A stretch of DNA of 64,000 bases from Chitinophaga sp. 180180018-3 (GCF_037893185.1 NZ_CP140772.1:2542001-2606000), one strand, 5' to 3'. Positions 45,703 to 55,726 are shown, numbered from the stretch's first letter. Translations and numbers: made by a program. Notes: generated by a model from the letters alone, not told the origin.

Positions 45703-46073
45703 GTTACCTACATTTTTCTTAAAGTTATGACAACCAGGGGATCAGCTCCCTAGACTTCTTTAGCCATTATCAAATGTGTCTGGCTTGTATGTTAGCGTAT
45801 ATTCAACGGGAGGTGCCCCGGAAGAGAGAATTGTTCAGTACTGATTACACGGGTATTAGAAGATTTCGAAAAGTTGGATGGCAAACTATTACAGGTCGCC
45901 TGCCCCCAGGATTTCAACTTGATCCCTTACCGTTTACAGCTATTAATATCATAACGTCTTACCATATAGGAAAAGGGGCCGTCTCGACACTATAACATAA
46001 ACTGTGTAAACATAGAAAAACCAATGTTCGTAAGAGCCCCGATTTTCTATGTTTACACAGTTACCGGACCACT
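45703..46073. other. Intergenic region with a 20-bp inverted repeat
   Basis: No gene seen in 371 bp, apart from the inverted repeat at 46000-46062. Confidence 0.5.
46000..46062. repeat. Perfect 20-bp inverted repeat
   Basis: AACTGTGTAAACATAGAAAA (46000-46019) pairs with 46043-46062 around a 23-base loop. It lies 11 bp beyond the stop of the AraC gene and may end its transcript, although no T run follows on minus. It does not belong to the heptad hairpin family. Confidence 0.8.
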
Positions 46074-46913
46074 TCAAGGTAAATATGTTTTACGGTATTG
46101 ACTAGGCGTTTGCTGTTTTACTTCCGCAAATTGTTTACTGAAATGTGCCCAGCTTTTATAACCACTTTCATAGCAGATATCCAGTATTGATTGATTACCG
46201 GTAGTAAGCAATTTGCACGCATGACTGATCCGCAGATCCCTCAGGAAATCAAAATAGGTTTTTTTGATATTCTTCTTAAAAAAACGGCAAAAGTTGGGTA
46301 TACTCATATTAGCGATGGCTGCCACTTGTGTAAGGGTAATTTTTTCCTGGTAATGTTTAAAAGAGAAATCAATAACTTTTTCGATAACAGGATTTACCAC
46401 GTTGCCGGTATCTGTGAAATCTTCCGTCAGTATTTTATATTGGGTGGAAAGCCCTATTTTATGGAGGCACTGCAATAATAGCATGAGTTTATCAAAGCCC
46501 CTTTTTCGATACATCAGTTGTATGCTCTCGGTTATCTCCTTTTTCAGGTTTTTTTCCAGTTGTATTCCGTTATTCTTTCGTAACAAAGATTGTATTGCTT
46601 TCATTTCGGCCATCTGCAGCAATTCCCCGCCCCAGCAATCGTTCGTGAAATGTATCACCAGCGCGGCCCCCGTCATTTTAGGATGATTTTTCCTGAACCA
46701 ATGTGGCAGGTTGCCGGCTATAAAAAACAGGTCGTTAACGGAATAATCGCATACGTAGTCACCGATCATGGCGGTGCCATGTCCTTTTAGAATAAGGATC
46801 AGTTCATACTCGACATGTTTATGCCAGTTGGTTTCAAACTGAGGTGTTTGATAAATCCGGCAGGCAAAGCTCTGGCTGACATCATTGGTGATTTTTTGAA
46901 GAATTGTTTTCAT
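46074..46913 (-). CDS. AraC-family regulator, probably of xylose use
   Basis: A 279-residue protein with an N-terminal cupin-like domain (WHKHVEYELILILKGHGTAM) and a C-terminal double HTH (ITLTQVAAIANMSIPNFCRF, and LDICYESGYKSWAHFSKQF). The cupin may bind a sugar. It is divergent from xylA, so control of xylose isomerase is a reasonable inference. Confidence 0.88.
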   Translation of the reverse strand: MKTILQKITNDVSQSFACRIYQTPQFETNWHKHVEYELILILKGHGTAMIGDYVCDYSVNDLFFIAGNLPHWFRKNHPKMTGAALVIHFTNDCWGGELLQMAEMKAIQSLLRKNNGIQLEKNLKKEITESIQLMYRKRGFDKLMLLLQCLHKIGLSTQYKILTEDFTDTGNVVNPVIEKVIDFSFKHYQEKITLTQVAAIANMSIPNFCRFFKKNIKKTYFDFLRDLRISHACKLLTTGNQSILDICYESGYKSWAHFSKQFAEVKQQTPSQYRKTYLP

Positions 46914-47051
46914 ATTTCCGGCAGATAGCCCATTTTATCATATAAAGTGCTAAATATTGCTCATCGTTGATAAGATAGCATATTTTATTTCAAAAATAGC
47001 AGTTGCCAACTTTTTAAATTCAAACAATATTTGCTAAAAATAATTCACGAT

Positions 47052-48380
47052 ATGAAAATAATAACAGGGAAGAAAGAATTTTTTAGCGGCATTTCCGCAG
47101 TTCAGTATGAAGGCCCACGTACAGACAATCCGTTAGCCTATCGCTGGTATGATGAAAACAAAATAGTAGCCGGTAAACCCATGAAAGAGTGGCTGCGTTT
47201 TGCGGTAGCTTACTGGCATTCTTTTAATGGAACAGGTGCAGATCCTTTTGGTGAAGCCACACATCTGTTTGAATGGGATAAAAGCACTGACCCGATTGAG
47301 CGGGCAAAAGATAAAGCAGATGCTGCTTTTGAAATGATCACTAAACTTAATCTGCCTTATTACTGCTTCCACGATGTGGACGTGGTGGATTATACCAATA
47401 ACATTGAAGACAACGAAAAGCGTTTGCAAACGCTGACCAAATACCTGAAGCAAAAACAGGAGGAAAGCGGGGTTAAATTACTATGGGGCACTGCTAACCT
47501 GTTCAGTCATCGCCGTTACATGAATGGGGCGTCCACCAATCCCGATTTTCACGTACTTACCCATGCAGCTGCTCAGGTGAAAGCAGCCCTTGATGCTACC
47601 ATAGCGCTCGGGGGAGAAAACTACGTGTTCTGGGGTGGCCGGGAAGGATATATGAGTCTTTTGAATACTAATATGAAGCGGGAGAAGGAACACCTGGCAA
47701 GATTCCTGCAGGCCTCAAGAGATTATGCCCGCAAAAATGGATTCACCGGTACTTTCTTTATCGAGCCAAAACCATGTGAACCGACCAAACATCAGTACGA
47801 CTATGATGCAGAGACTGTGATAGGCTTCCTCCGTCAATACGATCTGCTGGGTGACTTCAAGCTGAACCTCGAAGTGAACCACGCCACTTTAGCAGGACAT
47901 ACATTCCAACATGAACTCCAGGTAGCGATTGATGCTGGTTTGCTTGGAAGTATTGATGCCAACAGGGGAGACTACCAGAATGGCTGGGATACAGACCAGT
48001 TCCCTACCAACCTCAACGAACTTACCGAGGCCATGTTAATTATCCTGGAAGGCGGTGGCTTTAAGGGAGGAGGTATCAATTTTGATGCAAAGATCAGGAG
48101 AAATTCCACCGACCCGGCCGATCTTTTCTATGCTCATATAGGAGGGGTAGATAGTTTTGCACGCGCCCTTATCACTGCTGATGCCATCCTGGAAAAAAGT
48201 GCTTATAAGAAGATCCGCCAGGAGCGCTACGCTTCTTTTGACACAGAAGCTGCACAAACTTTTGAAGCCGGACAGGCCACACTCGAAAGCTTGCGTGCAT
48301 ATGCGGTTGCCAACGGAGAACCAGCAGCAACCAGTGGCAGACAGGAATACCTGGAGAACATTATCAATAATTATTTGTAA
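47052..48380 (+). CDS. xylA: Xylose isomerase
   Basis: A 442-residue enzyme from the ATG at 47052 ([15 protein letters not shown]), close to the 440 residues of the E. coli enzyme. It converts D-xylose to D-xylulose. Active-site segments are FHDVD (His at about 107) and the metal-binding [15 protein letters not shown] (Glu at about 238). No xylulokinase or xylose transporter is adjacent. A terminator follows. Confidence 0.97.
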   Translation: MKIITGKKEFFSGISAVQYEGPRTDNPLAYRWYDENKIVAGKPMKEWLRFAVAYWHSFNGTGADPFGEATHLFEWDKSTDPIERAKDKADAAFEMITKLNLPYYCFHDVDVVDYTNNIEDNEKRLQTLTKYLKQKQEESGVKLLWGTANLFSHRRYMNGASTNPDFHVLTHAAAQVKAALDATIALGGENYVFWGGREGYMSLLNTNMKREKEHLARFLQASRDYARKNGFTGTFFIEPKPCEPTKHQYDYDAETVIGFLRQYDLLGDFKLNLEVNHATLAGHTFQHELQVAIDAGLLGSIDANRGDYQNGWDTDQFPTNLNELTEAMLIILEGGGFKGGGINFDAKIRRNSTDPADLFYAHIGGVDSFARALITADAILEKSAYKKIRQERYASFDTEAAQTFEAGQATLESLRAYAVANGEPAATSGRQEYLENIINNYL

Positions 48381-48403
48381 AATATTGTTGTAAGACAATG
48401 ATC

Positions 48404-48437
48404 AACTCCGCCGGTTAAATACCGGCGGAGTTTTTTA
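48404..48437 (+). terminator. Rho-independent terminator after xylA
   Basis: A 12-bp stem AACTCCGCCGGT (48404-48415) and 48421-48432 with loop TAAAT and a T run. Confidence 0.95.
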
Positions 48438-48544
48438 TGCATTATATCCCCGCAACAGAACATTTTTACTCATCATTTCAACATTTGTAGCAGTCGGTTG
48501 AGGGAATGGCTGATTATTTTGCAGGCGAAAAAAATATTTGCCAG

Positions 48545-48661
48545 ATGTTTTTAAGAGTATTGATTTTTGTTTTTGCATGGTTGACTTTGACGATTCAAAA
48601 CGGGTTTGCCCAGCGAAGTAGCCTTCCCCGGCGGGTTATACTCCTTTACGTAACAGCTTAA
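48545..48661 (+). pseudogene. Orphan signal-peptide frame
   Basis: A 38-codon frame starting ATG at 48545 encodes a convincing secretion signal (LRVLIFVFAWLTLTI, then QNGFAQ) and then stops after about 16 residues, at the edge of the convergent receptor gene. It looks like the 5' remnant of a secreted protein gene, or a very short secreted peptide. Confidence 0.35.
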
Positions 48662-51060
48662 AATTTATAGGCGTATCCTATCCTGAACACCTGCGTTTCG
48701 AGGTAATCTGTGCTCGTATAGGTGAACCCGTTACCTGTTACATCGCGTTTAATGCGCAGCGTATTGGCGATATCAGTAGCATTTACAAAGAACTCATTTC
48801 TGCCAATGGTCTTTTTAGCACCCATATCTATAGAGAAACGGGAATAAATTTTTCCCTGCGGAACAATATCCGGTGCCAGGTAAATGGCGGTGAGCTGCAG
48901 TTCTACCTTGGATGGCAACTGAAACGTACTATTGAGCTTTACGTTGCCGGAAAACATTTCCACGCGGGGTGCTGTGTAGACAGTAGGTTCCGGATACTTG
49001 TTAAGTACGGTAAATGCGTCGATGATATTCTGATAGCCATTCATGTTTAATTGCAGGCTGGCCCATTTATTTATTTTTTGAGACAGGGTTACTTCCAGGC
49101 CAGACTGGTAGCTTTTTCCCGCATTCTGAAATACGTTGTAGATCAGATTGCTGTTACCCACGGTAGTGCCTATACGGGAAATGGTGGCTTCCATTCGTTT
49201 ATGGTACAGGGCAGGGTAGAGGTAACCATTGCGCCAGTTCGTTTTGTAGCCCAGTTCAAAGGTATTGGTAAACTGAGGCCGCAGCTCCGGGTTACCTACC
49301 TTAATGATTTCCGCATCGTCATATTTAGGGAAGATACGGATGTCTACTTCATTAGGCCGGTCTACCCGACGATTATAAAACAGTGATAATTTGTTATGGT
49401 CGTTCAGATGATAAGCCAGTCTGATATTGGGAAATGGCTGTATATAGTGGTACCCGTTACTACGATAGGTATTATGTTGCGGGTTTACTTCATAGTTCAG
49501 GTCTACGTATTCCACCCGCATGCCGGCTTCTACTTCAAAGTCTTTATTTTCAAATACGAACATACCATATACCGCCGGAATGATTTCGCCGTAATTAGCC
49601 CAGCCACCGGCGGTGGTATCAAGCGGAGAATGCAGGCCTGGCTTGAATTGCATATTGGTAGGAATGTACCGGCGCCGGAATTTAACGCCTCCTTCAAAGC
49701 GACCGAACCGCAAAGGATGTATATAATCAGCCGTCAGATCTGCTACGTGTTCGTCTGATAGTAATTTAAATGAATCCAATCCGGTATAAGAAGGCATGAT
49801 GTTCGTGAAAAAATACTTTTCGTCTTCCCGGTGAAAGGTATAGTTCAGGTTTACCTGCAGTATGCGTCCGGGTTGTTTAAACTGATGCTGCCAGCCGGCG
49901 GAGAGGGTAGCGGTGGTTTTTAGTTCATCTTCCAGAAACTGCCACAGACGCTGCCTTTCGGAGAGGTCGGCTTTAAAGAAAGGCTGGTCGCCCCGGTCGA
50001 GGATTTTTTCACTGCTGAACAAACCGGAGATGGTAAATAGATTTTTATCGTCTGGTTGCCAGTCTATGCCTGTTTTGCCAGTAATAATGTTGGTGGTTCT
50101 GTTGCGTTTCACCTGTTGAATGATGGCATCTCCATGTTCGTACCATTTTTCGGTAAATTCATTTTTGTTGAGGGTTTTGGTGTACAGGTTATCTCCCTGA
50201 AAGAAGAAATTAACTTTATTTTTCCGATAGTTGAGCGACAGGGAAGGGTTGACTTTAGGGGTAGCTGTATACTGGGGGCGTATACCGGGCAGGTTGCCTT
50301 TCTTTTCCCATAGGGCGCCCAAACCGGTGGTGAGTCCCACCTTGCCGTTGAGTCCTTCACTTTTTTCTTTTTTGTAGATGATATTGATGATACCGGCGTT
50401 TCCGTTGGCATCATATTTTGCCGAGGGGTTATTGATGATCTCAATTTTAGCGATAGCAGAAGCCGGAATATTGTCCAGCCCCGACTGACCACCCATGCCG
50501 GTAAGCGCGGTTTGTTTACCATCTATCAGTATCATCACTTTATCGCTGCCCCGTAGTAATACCTTCCCATCCTGGCCGGCGGTAACACCCGGCAGATTTT
50601 TCATGGCATCCAGTGCAGATCCGCCAGCCTGGCTGATATTGGCAGCTGGTGAAAATGTTTTCTTATCCATTTTTTCGCTTACCTCATCCACCTTACCGGT
50701 GATAGTAACTTCGCTTATACTTACGGATGAGTGCTGCAAGGATACATGCCCCACAGATAGGAAATTGCTCAACTGCCCTACCAGCAATGGTTGCCATTTG
50801 GTGAGATATCCGAGATAGGAAAATTTAAGGAGATAGTTGCCGTGATCGATGCCTGCGATGCTAAAGCGACCTTCTTCGCTGGTGATAGTACCCGTTACAA
50901 AGATACTGTCGTGCGCCTTATGTAATGTTACATTTACAAATGCTAATGCGGCCTGGTTGCTGGTGTCTTTTACAAGTCCCGACAGGGTAACGGTATTTTT
51001 CTGTGCCTGACTACACATGGCCACCAGCACCAATAATATTCCGCTGATAAATCGTTTCAT
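48658..51060 (-). CDS. Outer-membrane beta-barrel receptor (OMP_b-brl_3 type)
   Basis: An 800-residue protein: signal peptide (SGILLVLVAMCSQA), CarboxypepD_reg-like domain (about 22-110: VTLSGLVKDTSNQAALAFVN), a TonB-plug-like domain (about 130-230: ALDAMKNLPGVTAGQDGKVL, then RGSDKVMILIDGK) and a barrel ending in FRIGYAYKF. It is a TonB-dependent-receptor-like protein, probably for import or signalling. A two-component system lies directly upstream on the same strand. Confidence 0.9.
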   Translation of the reverse strand: MKRFISGILLVLVAMCSQAQKNTVTLSGLVKDTSNQAALAFVNVTLHKAHDSIFVTGTITSEEGRFSIAGIDHGNYLLKFSYLGYLTKWQPLLVGQLSNFLSVGHVSLQHSSVSISEVTITGKVDEVSEKMDKKTFSPAANISQAGGSALDAMKNLPGVTAGQDGKVLLRGSDKVMILIDGKQTALTGMGGQSGLDNIPASAIAKIEIINNPSAKYDANGNAGIINIIYKKEKSEGLNGKVGLTTGLGALWEKKGNLPGIRPQYTATPKVNPSLSLNYRKNKVNFFFQGDNLYTKTLNKNEFTEKWYEHGDAIIQQVKRNRTTNIITGKTGIDWQPDDKNLFTISGLFSSEKILDRGDQPFFKADLSERQRLWQFLEDELKTTATLSAGWQHQFKQPGRILQVNLNYTFHREDEKYFFTNIMPSYTGLDSFKLLSDEHVADLTADYIHPLRFGRFEGGVKFRRRYIPTNMQFKPGLHSPLDTTAGGWANYGEIIPAVYGMFVFENKDFEVEAGMRVEYVDLNYEVNPQHNTYRSNGYHYIQPFPNIRLAYHLNDHNKLSLFYNRRVDRPNEVDIRIFPKYDDAEIIKVGNPELRPQFTNTFELGYKTNWRNGYLYPALYHKRMEATISRIGTTVGNSNLIYNVFQNAGKSYQSGLEVTLSQKINKWASLQLNMNGYQNIIDAFTVLNKYPEPTVYTAPRVEMFSGNVKLNSTFQLPSKVELQLTAIYLAPDIVPQGKIYSRFSIDMGAKKTIGRNEFFVNATDIANTLRIKRDVTGNGFTYTSTDYLETQVFRIGYAYKF

Positions 51061-51117
51061 CCGTTCGCGTTTTATGATATACGCAAAGTTGGATAACGAT
51101 TTAGAAGAAATTTCGAA

Positions 51118-52401
51118 TCAAGCCCATTGAATGCTGAAGATATGAAATCTATTCTCAAAGTGGTAGCTTTCCTGCCAGCCATATACCTGACATATTTCGT
51201 GGACAATGGCCAGTCCCAGGCCCGTACCGGCAGTATTGGTGGCCGACAAGCCAAATCGTCGGAACAGGCGTTGGGGATCCAGTGCTTCGTCGCCCGTATT
51301 AGCTATCATGAGTTGGTGCCGGTTCAGGGAAATCCGGATAGTCCCCCCGGAGGCACTGTGACGGATGGCATTCATAAACAGGTTGGTGAGCAGCATTTCT
51401 ACCAGGGTTTTGTTGGCAGAGAGTTGTACGGCTGCTGCAATATTTAGTTGTACTTGCAGCTGTTTATCGTCCAAAAAGTCCTGCAGAAACGGCACATAGC
51501 TTTCTATCAGCGCAGGCAGATCTATCAGTTCTTTCTCCGGAAACTGGCTATTTTCAATTTTAGCGAGTAGCAGCAGGTTCTTGTTTACCCTGGTTACCTT
51601 GGCCAAAGCCTGATGCGCCTGATCAATGATGTCTGACTGTTCTTCCGTCATAGGTGTGCTCTGGTGCAGCAGGTCCAGCTTAAATTTGATCACAGATAAA
51701 GGGGTTTGCAGTTCATGCGAGGCATGTTGGGTAAACTCCTTTTGTTGCTGATAGCTGGCAATATTGCCCATAATCAGTTTATGTAGGTGGTGATTCAGCA
51801 CTTCAAATTCTTCTATATCTGTATTGTCGAACTGAATGCCCTGTGTTTTATGCAGATTAAACGACTGTATTTTTTCCAGGCAGCTATAGAAGGGCCGCCA
51901 TAGCCGTTCTGCAATACGCCGGTTGATGAGAATGAAGCCTCCCAGCAGGATAAGAAAGAACAACACTGTTACTACGGCAATAGCCATAATAGTTTCATGA
52001 GTTTCTTCCATATTGGTTTCCAGGGTGAGCTGGAATGGCTTGCCATGAATAGAAAAGTAGGTAATCAACCCCTGAAAGCGGTCGTTTCCTTTAGTAGGGA
52101 TGTATTTATTTTTTCGATATATATTGTAGGTGGAATCCGGTAATAGCGCCGCCGCCGGTTGCAGCTGCGTTTCAGGACGCAGTTTATTCCAGAGTGCCAC
52201 ACTTGCTGCTAATTCCTGATCCGAAAGAGCCAGTGACTGCAGATTTTGCTTAATGGTTTCACTTACAATGAGGTTATGTTCCTTCAGTTCATGTTCCCAG
52301 ATAAGGTCTACGATCAGGTAATAAACAGGAATGCTGCCTGCCAGTACAATACCGGCGTACAGAATAAATACTTTCAGTGATTTGTTCAATAGTTTACTCA
52401 T
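51118..52401 (-). CDS. Sensor histidine kinase
   Basis: A 427-residue kinase from the ATG at 52399-52401, which overlaps the stop of the regulator gene as ATGA. Two membrane helices (about 10-30 and 155-175) enclose a periplasmic sensor; the H-box is HASHELQTPLS (His229), the N-box NLFMNAIRHSASGG and the G2 box TGLGLAIVHEI. It is encoded between its regulator and the outer-membrane receptor, the usual layout for Bacteroidota units of this kind. Confidence 0.93.
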   Translation of the reverse strand: MSKLLNKSLKVFILYAGIVLAGSIPVYYLIVDLIWEHELKEHNLIVSETIKQNLQSLALSDQELAASVALWNKLRPETQLQPAAALLPDSTYNIYRKNKYIPTKGNDRFQGLITYFSIHGKPFQLTLETNMEETHETIMAIAVVTVLFFLILLGGFILINRRIAERLWRPFYSCLEKIQSFNLHKTQGIQFDNTDIEEFEVLNHHLHKLIMGNIASYQQQKEFTQHASHELQTPLSVIKFKLDLLHQSTPMTEEQSDIIDQAHQALAKVTRVNKNLLLLAKIENSQFPEKELIDLPALIESYVPFLQDFLDDKQLQVQLNIAAAVQLSANKTLVEMLLTNLFMNAIRHSASGGTIRISLNRHQLMIANTGDEALDPQRLFRRFGLSATNTAGTGLGLAIVHEICQVYGWQESYHFENRFHIFSIQWA

Positions 52402-53072
52402 ACTTCCCATTTGTATCCGGTAGCATAAACGGTTTTAAGGTAATTACCGCAACCTGCTTCCTGGAGCTTCCGCTTCAGATTTTTGATATGTGCGTATACA
52501 AAACCATGGTTGTCGAGCATATCGGCAATGTCGCCTGACAGGTGCTCTGCCAGCGCATTTTTGGAGATAACCCGGTTTTTGTTTCCGAGGAAATAAATAA
52601 GCAGGTCAAATTCTTTCCGGGTAAGCAGTACCGGTTTATCGTGAATATGCACTGTTTTGGCAAGGAGATCTATCTGTAGTTCTTCCTGCTGAACGATGTT
52701 GTTGTTCTGAAAGGAGCGTCGCCTGATCACAGAATATACCCTGGCCGCCAATTCAGGTAGGTGAAAGGGTTTGGCCAAATAGTCGTCTGCACCGGTTTGG
52801 AGGCCTTTTATTTTATCGTCATAGGAGTCTTTGGCGGAAATAATGATGACGCCTTCCTGTTGCTGTCTTTTTTTGATTTCTTCCAACAGTTGAAGTCCAT
52901 TACCACCAGGGAGCATGAGGTCGAGCAATATGCACTGATATTCGTATAAATGCAGTTTCTCCAATGCCTGCTGATAAGTAGCGGCATGTTCACAAATATA
53001 ATTCTCACCGGATAAATACCCGATAACACTCTGTGCCAGCTGTAGTTCATCCTCGATGATCAATACCTTCAT
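52398..53072 (-). CDS. OmpR-family response regulator
   Basis: A 224-residue regulator with phosphoacceptor Asp51 (CILLDLMLPGG), DDYLAKPFH in the receiver, and a winged helix (VLLTRKEFDLLIYFLGNKNR, FVYAHIKNLKRKLQE). A -7-like TACTTTTG lies on minus at 53084-53077, only 4 bp before the ATG, so its mRNA could be leaderless. It is coupled to the kinase by ATGA overlap. Confidence 0.93.
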   Translation of the reverse strand: MKVLIIEDELQLAQSVIGYLSGENYICEHAATYQQALEKLHLYEYQCILLDLMLPGGNGLQLLEEIKKRQQQEGVIIISAKDSYDDKIKGLQTGADDYLAKPFHLPELAARVYSVIRRRSFQNNNIVQQEELQIDLLAKTVHIHDKPVLLTRKEFDLLIYFLGNKNRVISKNALAEHLSGDIADMLDNHGFVYAHIKNLKRKLQEAGCGNYLKTVYATGYKWEV

Positions 53073-53109
53073 GTGGCAAAAGTAGGCTCCAATTTTGAAT
53101 TTTTCCTGA

Positions 53110-53436
53110 ATTCGGGTAAACCTCTGTCCGCTACAGTTCCCCGGCGCTACTGGCGTAAAATGGGAAATGGAGAAACATAACTATGAAGCTGGTTTTAAAG
53201 AAAGCAATCAGCACGTTTCTGTTGTATTTGATGTAAAGGGTAACTGGATGGAAACAGAAACGCCGATCCCGGCGTCCGAACTGCCGAAAGCGGCAGCAGC
53301 ATATATCGCCAGGCACTATAAAGGCGCAAAGATCAACGAAACCGCCCGTATTCAGAAAGCCAGCGGCGCTATCAACTATGAGGCGAAAATAAATGGTAAA
53401 GATGTTATATTCGATGACAAGGGCGTAGTACTGTAA
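53110..53436 (+). pseudogene. Truncated PepSY-like (periplasmic) protein gene
   Basis: The frame reads QFPGATGVKWEMEKHNYEAG and ASELPKAAAAYIARHYKGAK, then INYEAKINGKDVIFDDKGVVL-like sequence, matching Bacteroidota PepSY-like/DUF2874 proteins from their middle to the end. The signal peptide and first part are missing: an in-frame TGA is at 53107-53109 and no leader is found. An ATG at 53167 could still start an 89-residue product, but it would not be exported. Intact relatives often sit beside receptor/two-component units like the one adjacent. Confidence 0.65.
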
Positions 53437-53675
53437 CAGCGGAGAGGCCGAAACAGCCTGTGAAAACCTGTAGTCGATGGTTGATCGTCTGGATAACCGG
53501 GATTGGGGTACTACTATAAGGGAAATTAGTCAATAAGCGGGGCGGAAGCTTCTCTGCCACAGGGATATATTTTCGCTTATGATCCATCTTAGATAATGCA
53601 GACCGGTCATTTTTTTTCGTACCTTCTCCCCGAATGCCCGATCCTGATAGCAACTTTTACTTCAAAGCAAACATC

Positions 53676-54416
53676 ATGAAGCTTCTTCTCACTTCCGGCG
53701 GTATCAGCAATGCGAGTATTTACAACGCGCTGGTCGACCTTTTGGGAAAACCTATTGATGAATCTAATGCGCTGTTCATTCCGACGGCGATATACCCCCA
53801 CCTGCATGGCGGCAGGATGGCATTGCAAGCTATTTGTGGAAAAGGTCAATCCCAGTTGTGCCAATTAGGATGGAAATCTTTGGGCGTGCTGGAGCTCACA
53901 GCCTTACCCAGTATAGCCAAAGAAATTTGGCTCCCATCGCTCGAGGAAGCCGATGTGCTGCTGGTTTGGGGTGGTGATGTGCTGTATTTATCTTATTGGA
54001 TACAACAATCCGGACTGGCAGACTTATTACCATCGCTGCTTCACAAAATGGTTTATGTGGGAGTAAGCGCCGGGAGTATGGCGGCAAGCTCCCTCTTCGG
54101 TGAGACCTATAGAAACCCTCGCGGCGGAAGCGGTAATACGCTGACATCGGAAAACATCGTATTTCCCAGCCCTCAGGGAGAAATAAGCAGGACTTTTATC
54201 ACGGCTCGTGGAACAGGATTAGTTGATTTTGCATTGATTCCCCATTTCTGCAATCCGGAATTCCCGGACGCGTCCGAGACAAACGCTGGAAAATGGGCTG
54301 GAATGCTTTCGGTACCGGTGTATGCTATTGATGATCAGTCCGCGATCAAAGTAGTCGGCGATTCGGTTGAAGTCGTTTCCGAAGGGTACTGGAAGCTGTT
54401 TTCTCCCGGGGACTAA
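53676..54416 (+). CDS. Peptidase S51 (dipeptidase E-like)
   Basis: A 246-residue protein from the ATG at 53676 (MKLLLTSGGISNASIYNALV). The nucleophile elbow VSAGSM (Ser131) and the segment LVWGGDVLYLSYWIQQSG match family S51, which cleaves Asp-X dipeptides or related substrates. A longer reading from 53634 is less likely. Confidence 0.87.
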   Translation: MKLLLTSGGISNASIYNALVDLLGKPIDESNALFIPTAIYPHLHGGRMALQAICGKGQSQLCQLGWKSLGVLELTALPSIAKEIWLPSLEEADVLLVWGGDVLYLSYWIQQSGLADLLPSLLHKMVYVGVSAGSMAASSLFGETYRNPRGGSGNTLTSENIVFPSPQGEISRTFITARGTGLVDFALIPHFCNPEFPDASETNAGKWAGMLSVPVYAIDDQSAIKVVGDSVEVVSEGYWKLFSPGD

Positions 54417-54521
54417 TGAGATGGATAAAAGAGGTATCTCTTTTCGCAGCAATGGGGCCATGGTTGCCTGACTTTTCGAAATACATTTCAAATCATAAAA
54501 AGCCTATCGGATATTTTTATT

Positions 54522-55109
54522 ATGGATGCAAAGGAATTATTGAAGGAACATATTACCAAACAAGCGTCGCTTACTTCAGCAGAGTTTGACTATTTCTTTG
54601 GCCATTTCAAGCCGCTTTCTTTTAAAAAAGGGCAGGTAGTCATTCGGGAAGGAGATAAAGTAGACAACGAATATTTCGTTGTTTCCGGATGTATGAAAAC
54701 ATTTTATATCAATGATGAAGTAAAGATGCATATCCTGCAGTTTGCCATGCCTACCTGGTGGGCGTCGGACTATAATGCGTTATATACGCAAACGAGGGCT
54801 ACAGTTAACCTGGATTGCATTACAGATGTGGAGTTATTGAGCCTTTCCAATGCTGATCGCGAAAAGTTGTGCAGAGAGATTCATCAGGTAGAATACTTTT
54901 TCCGTTGGCGTACCAACAGAGGCTATGTGGCCGCACATAAACGCCTACTTTCATTTATGAACAATGATGCCAAAACCCGCTATGAGGAACTTATGAAATT
55001 ATATCCCCAGTTGTATAACCTGGTGCCTAAACATTTAATTGCCGCTTACCTCGGGGTATCGAGAGAAACTTTAAGCCGTCTTTATAACTCTCATAAGAAT
55101 GTGATGTAA
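54522..55109 (+). CDS. Crp/Fnr-family regulator
   Basis: A 195-residue regulator with a cyclic-nucleotide-binding-like domain (about 25-115: FKKGQVVIREGDKVDNEYFV) and a short C-terminal HTH (LIAAYLGVSRETLSRLYN). The set of cysteines for an Fnr-type cluster is absent. It precedes the yceI cluster, and a Crp-type dyad overlaps its own stop codon, which suggests it controls the genes downstream. Confidence 0.9.
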   Translation: MDAKELLKEHITKQASLTSAEFDYFFGHFKPLSFKKGQVVIREGDKVDNEYFVVSGCMKTFYINDEVKMHILQFAMPTWWASDYNALYTQTRATVNLDCITDVELLSLSNADREKLCREIHQVEYFFRWRTNRGYVAAHKRLLSFMNNDAKTRYEELMKLYPQLYNLVPKHLIAAYLGVSRETLSRLYNSHKNVM

Positions 55110-55115
55110 GTCACC
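55100..55115 (+). promoter_or_regulatory. Crp/Fnr-type operator before the yceI cluster
   Basis: TGTGA-N6-TCACC (55100-55115), 9 of 10 positions of the Crp consensus TGTGA-N6-TCACA. Its centre lies about 44 bp upstream of the start predicted from the -7-like TTACTTTG (55138-55145), a position expected for activation. Confidence 0.6.
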
Positions 55116-55179
55116 TAATCGGCCGGAAATCCCATCGTTACTTTGTATCATAAATTTTAAAACATTTAAATACAAAGCA

Positions 55180-55722
55180 ATGAAAACGCAAAAATTCAAC
55201 ATCGCAGCTGCGCAGAGCAACATTGATTGGGTGGGTAGAAAAGTAACCGGAGCCCACAATGGAACCATCCACCTTAAATCAGGTGAACTCTCCCTGGCAG
55301 ATGGACAAATTACAGCCGGCAGGTTTGTGGTAGACACGAGGTCCATTAAAATACTTGATATTACAGATGCCGCTACCAATGCTCAATTCGCAGGGCACCT
55401 GGCCTCCGACGATTTCTTCGGCATTGAGCAATACCCGGAAGCATATTTCGACATTACTTCAGTTCAGGGCAAACAGGTGAAGGGTAATCTGACTATTAAA
55501 GGCATTACCAATCCTGTGGCATTTGACGTGGATACCATCTTGAGGGATGATACATTAACCGCAACAGGAAAGATCGTTATTGACCGCACTAAGTTCGGCA
55601 TTAAATTCCGCTCAGGAAATTTCTTCCAAAACCTCGGCGATACGCTTATTTACAACGACTTTGACCTCAATATTGTGTTAACCGCAAAAGCAGTAGAAGT
55701 GCCTGCTTCAGCACAAATCTGA
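55180..55722 (+). CDS. YceI family protein
   Basis: A 180-residue lipocalin-like YceI protein: WVGRKVTGAHNGTIHLKSGE near the start, FVVDTRSIKILD, LASDDFFGIEQYPEAYFDIT, and GIKFRSGNFFQNLGD. YceI proteins bind isoprenoid or amphiphilic molecules. Unlike the E. coli protein it lacks a signal peptide and is probably cytoplasmic. It is the first gene of a five-gene same-strand cluster. Confidence 0.92.
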   Translation: MKTQKFNIAAAQSNIDWVGRKVTGAHNGTIHLKSGELSLADGQITAGRFVVDTRSIKILDITDAATNAQFAGHLASDDFFGIEQYPEAYFDITSVQGKQVKGNLTIKGITNPVAFDVDTILRDDTLTATGKIVIDRTKFGIKFRSGNFFQNLGDTLIYNDFDLNIVLTAKAVEVPASAQI

Positions 55723-55726
55723 TGAT

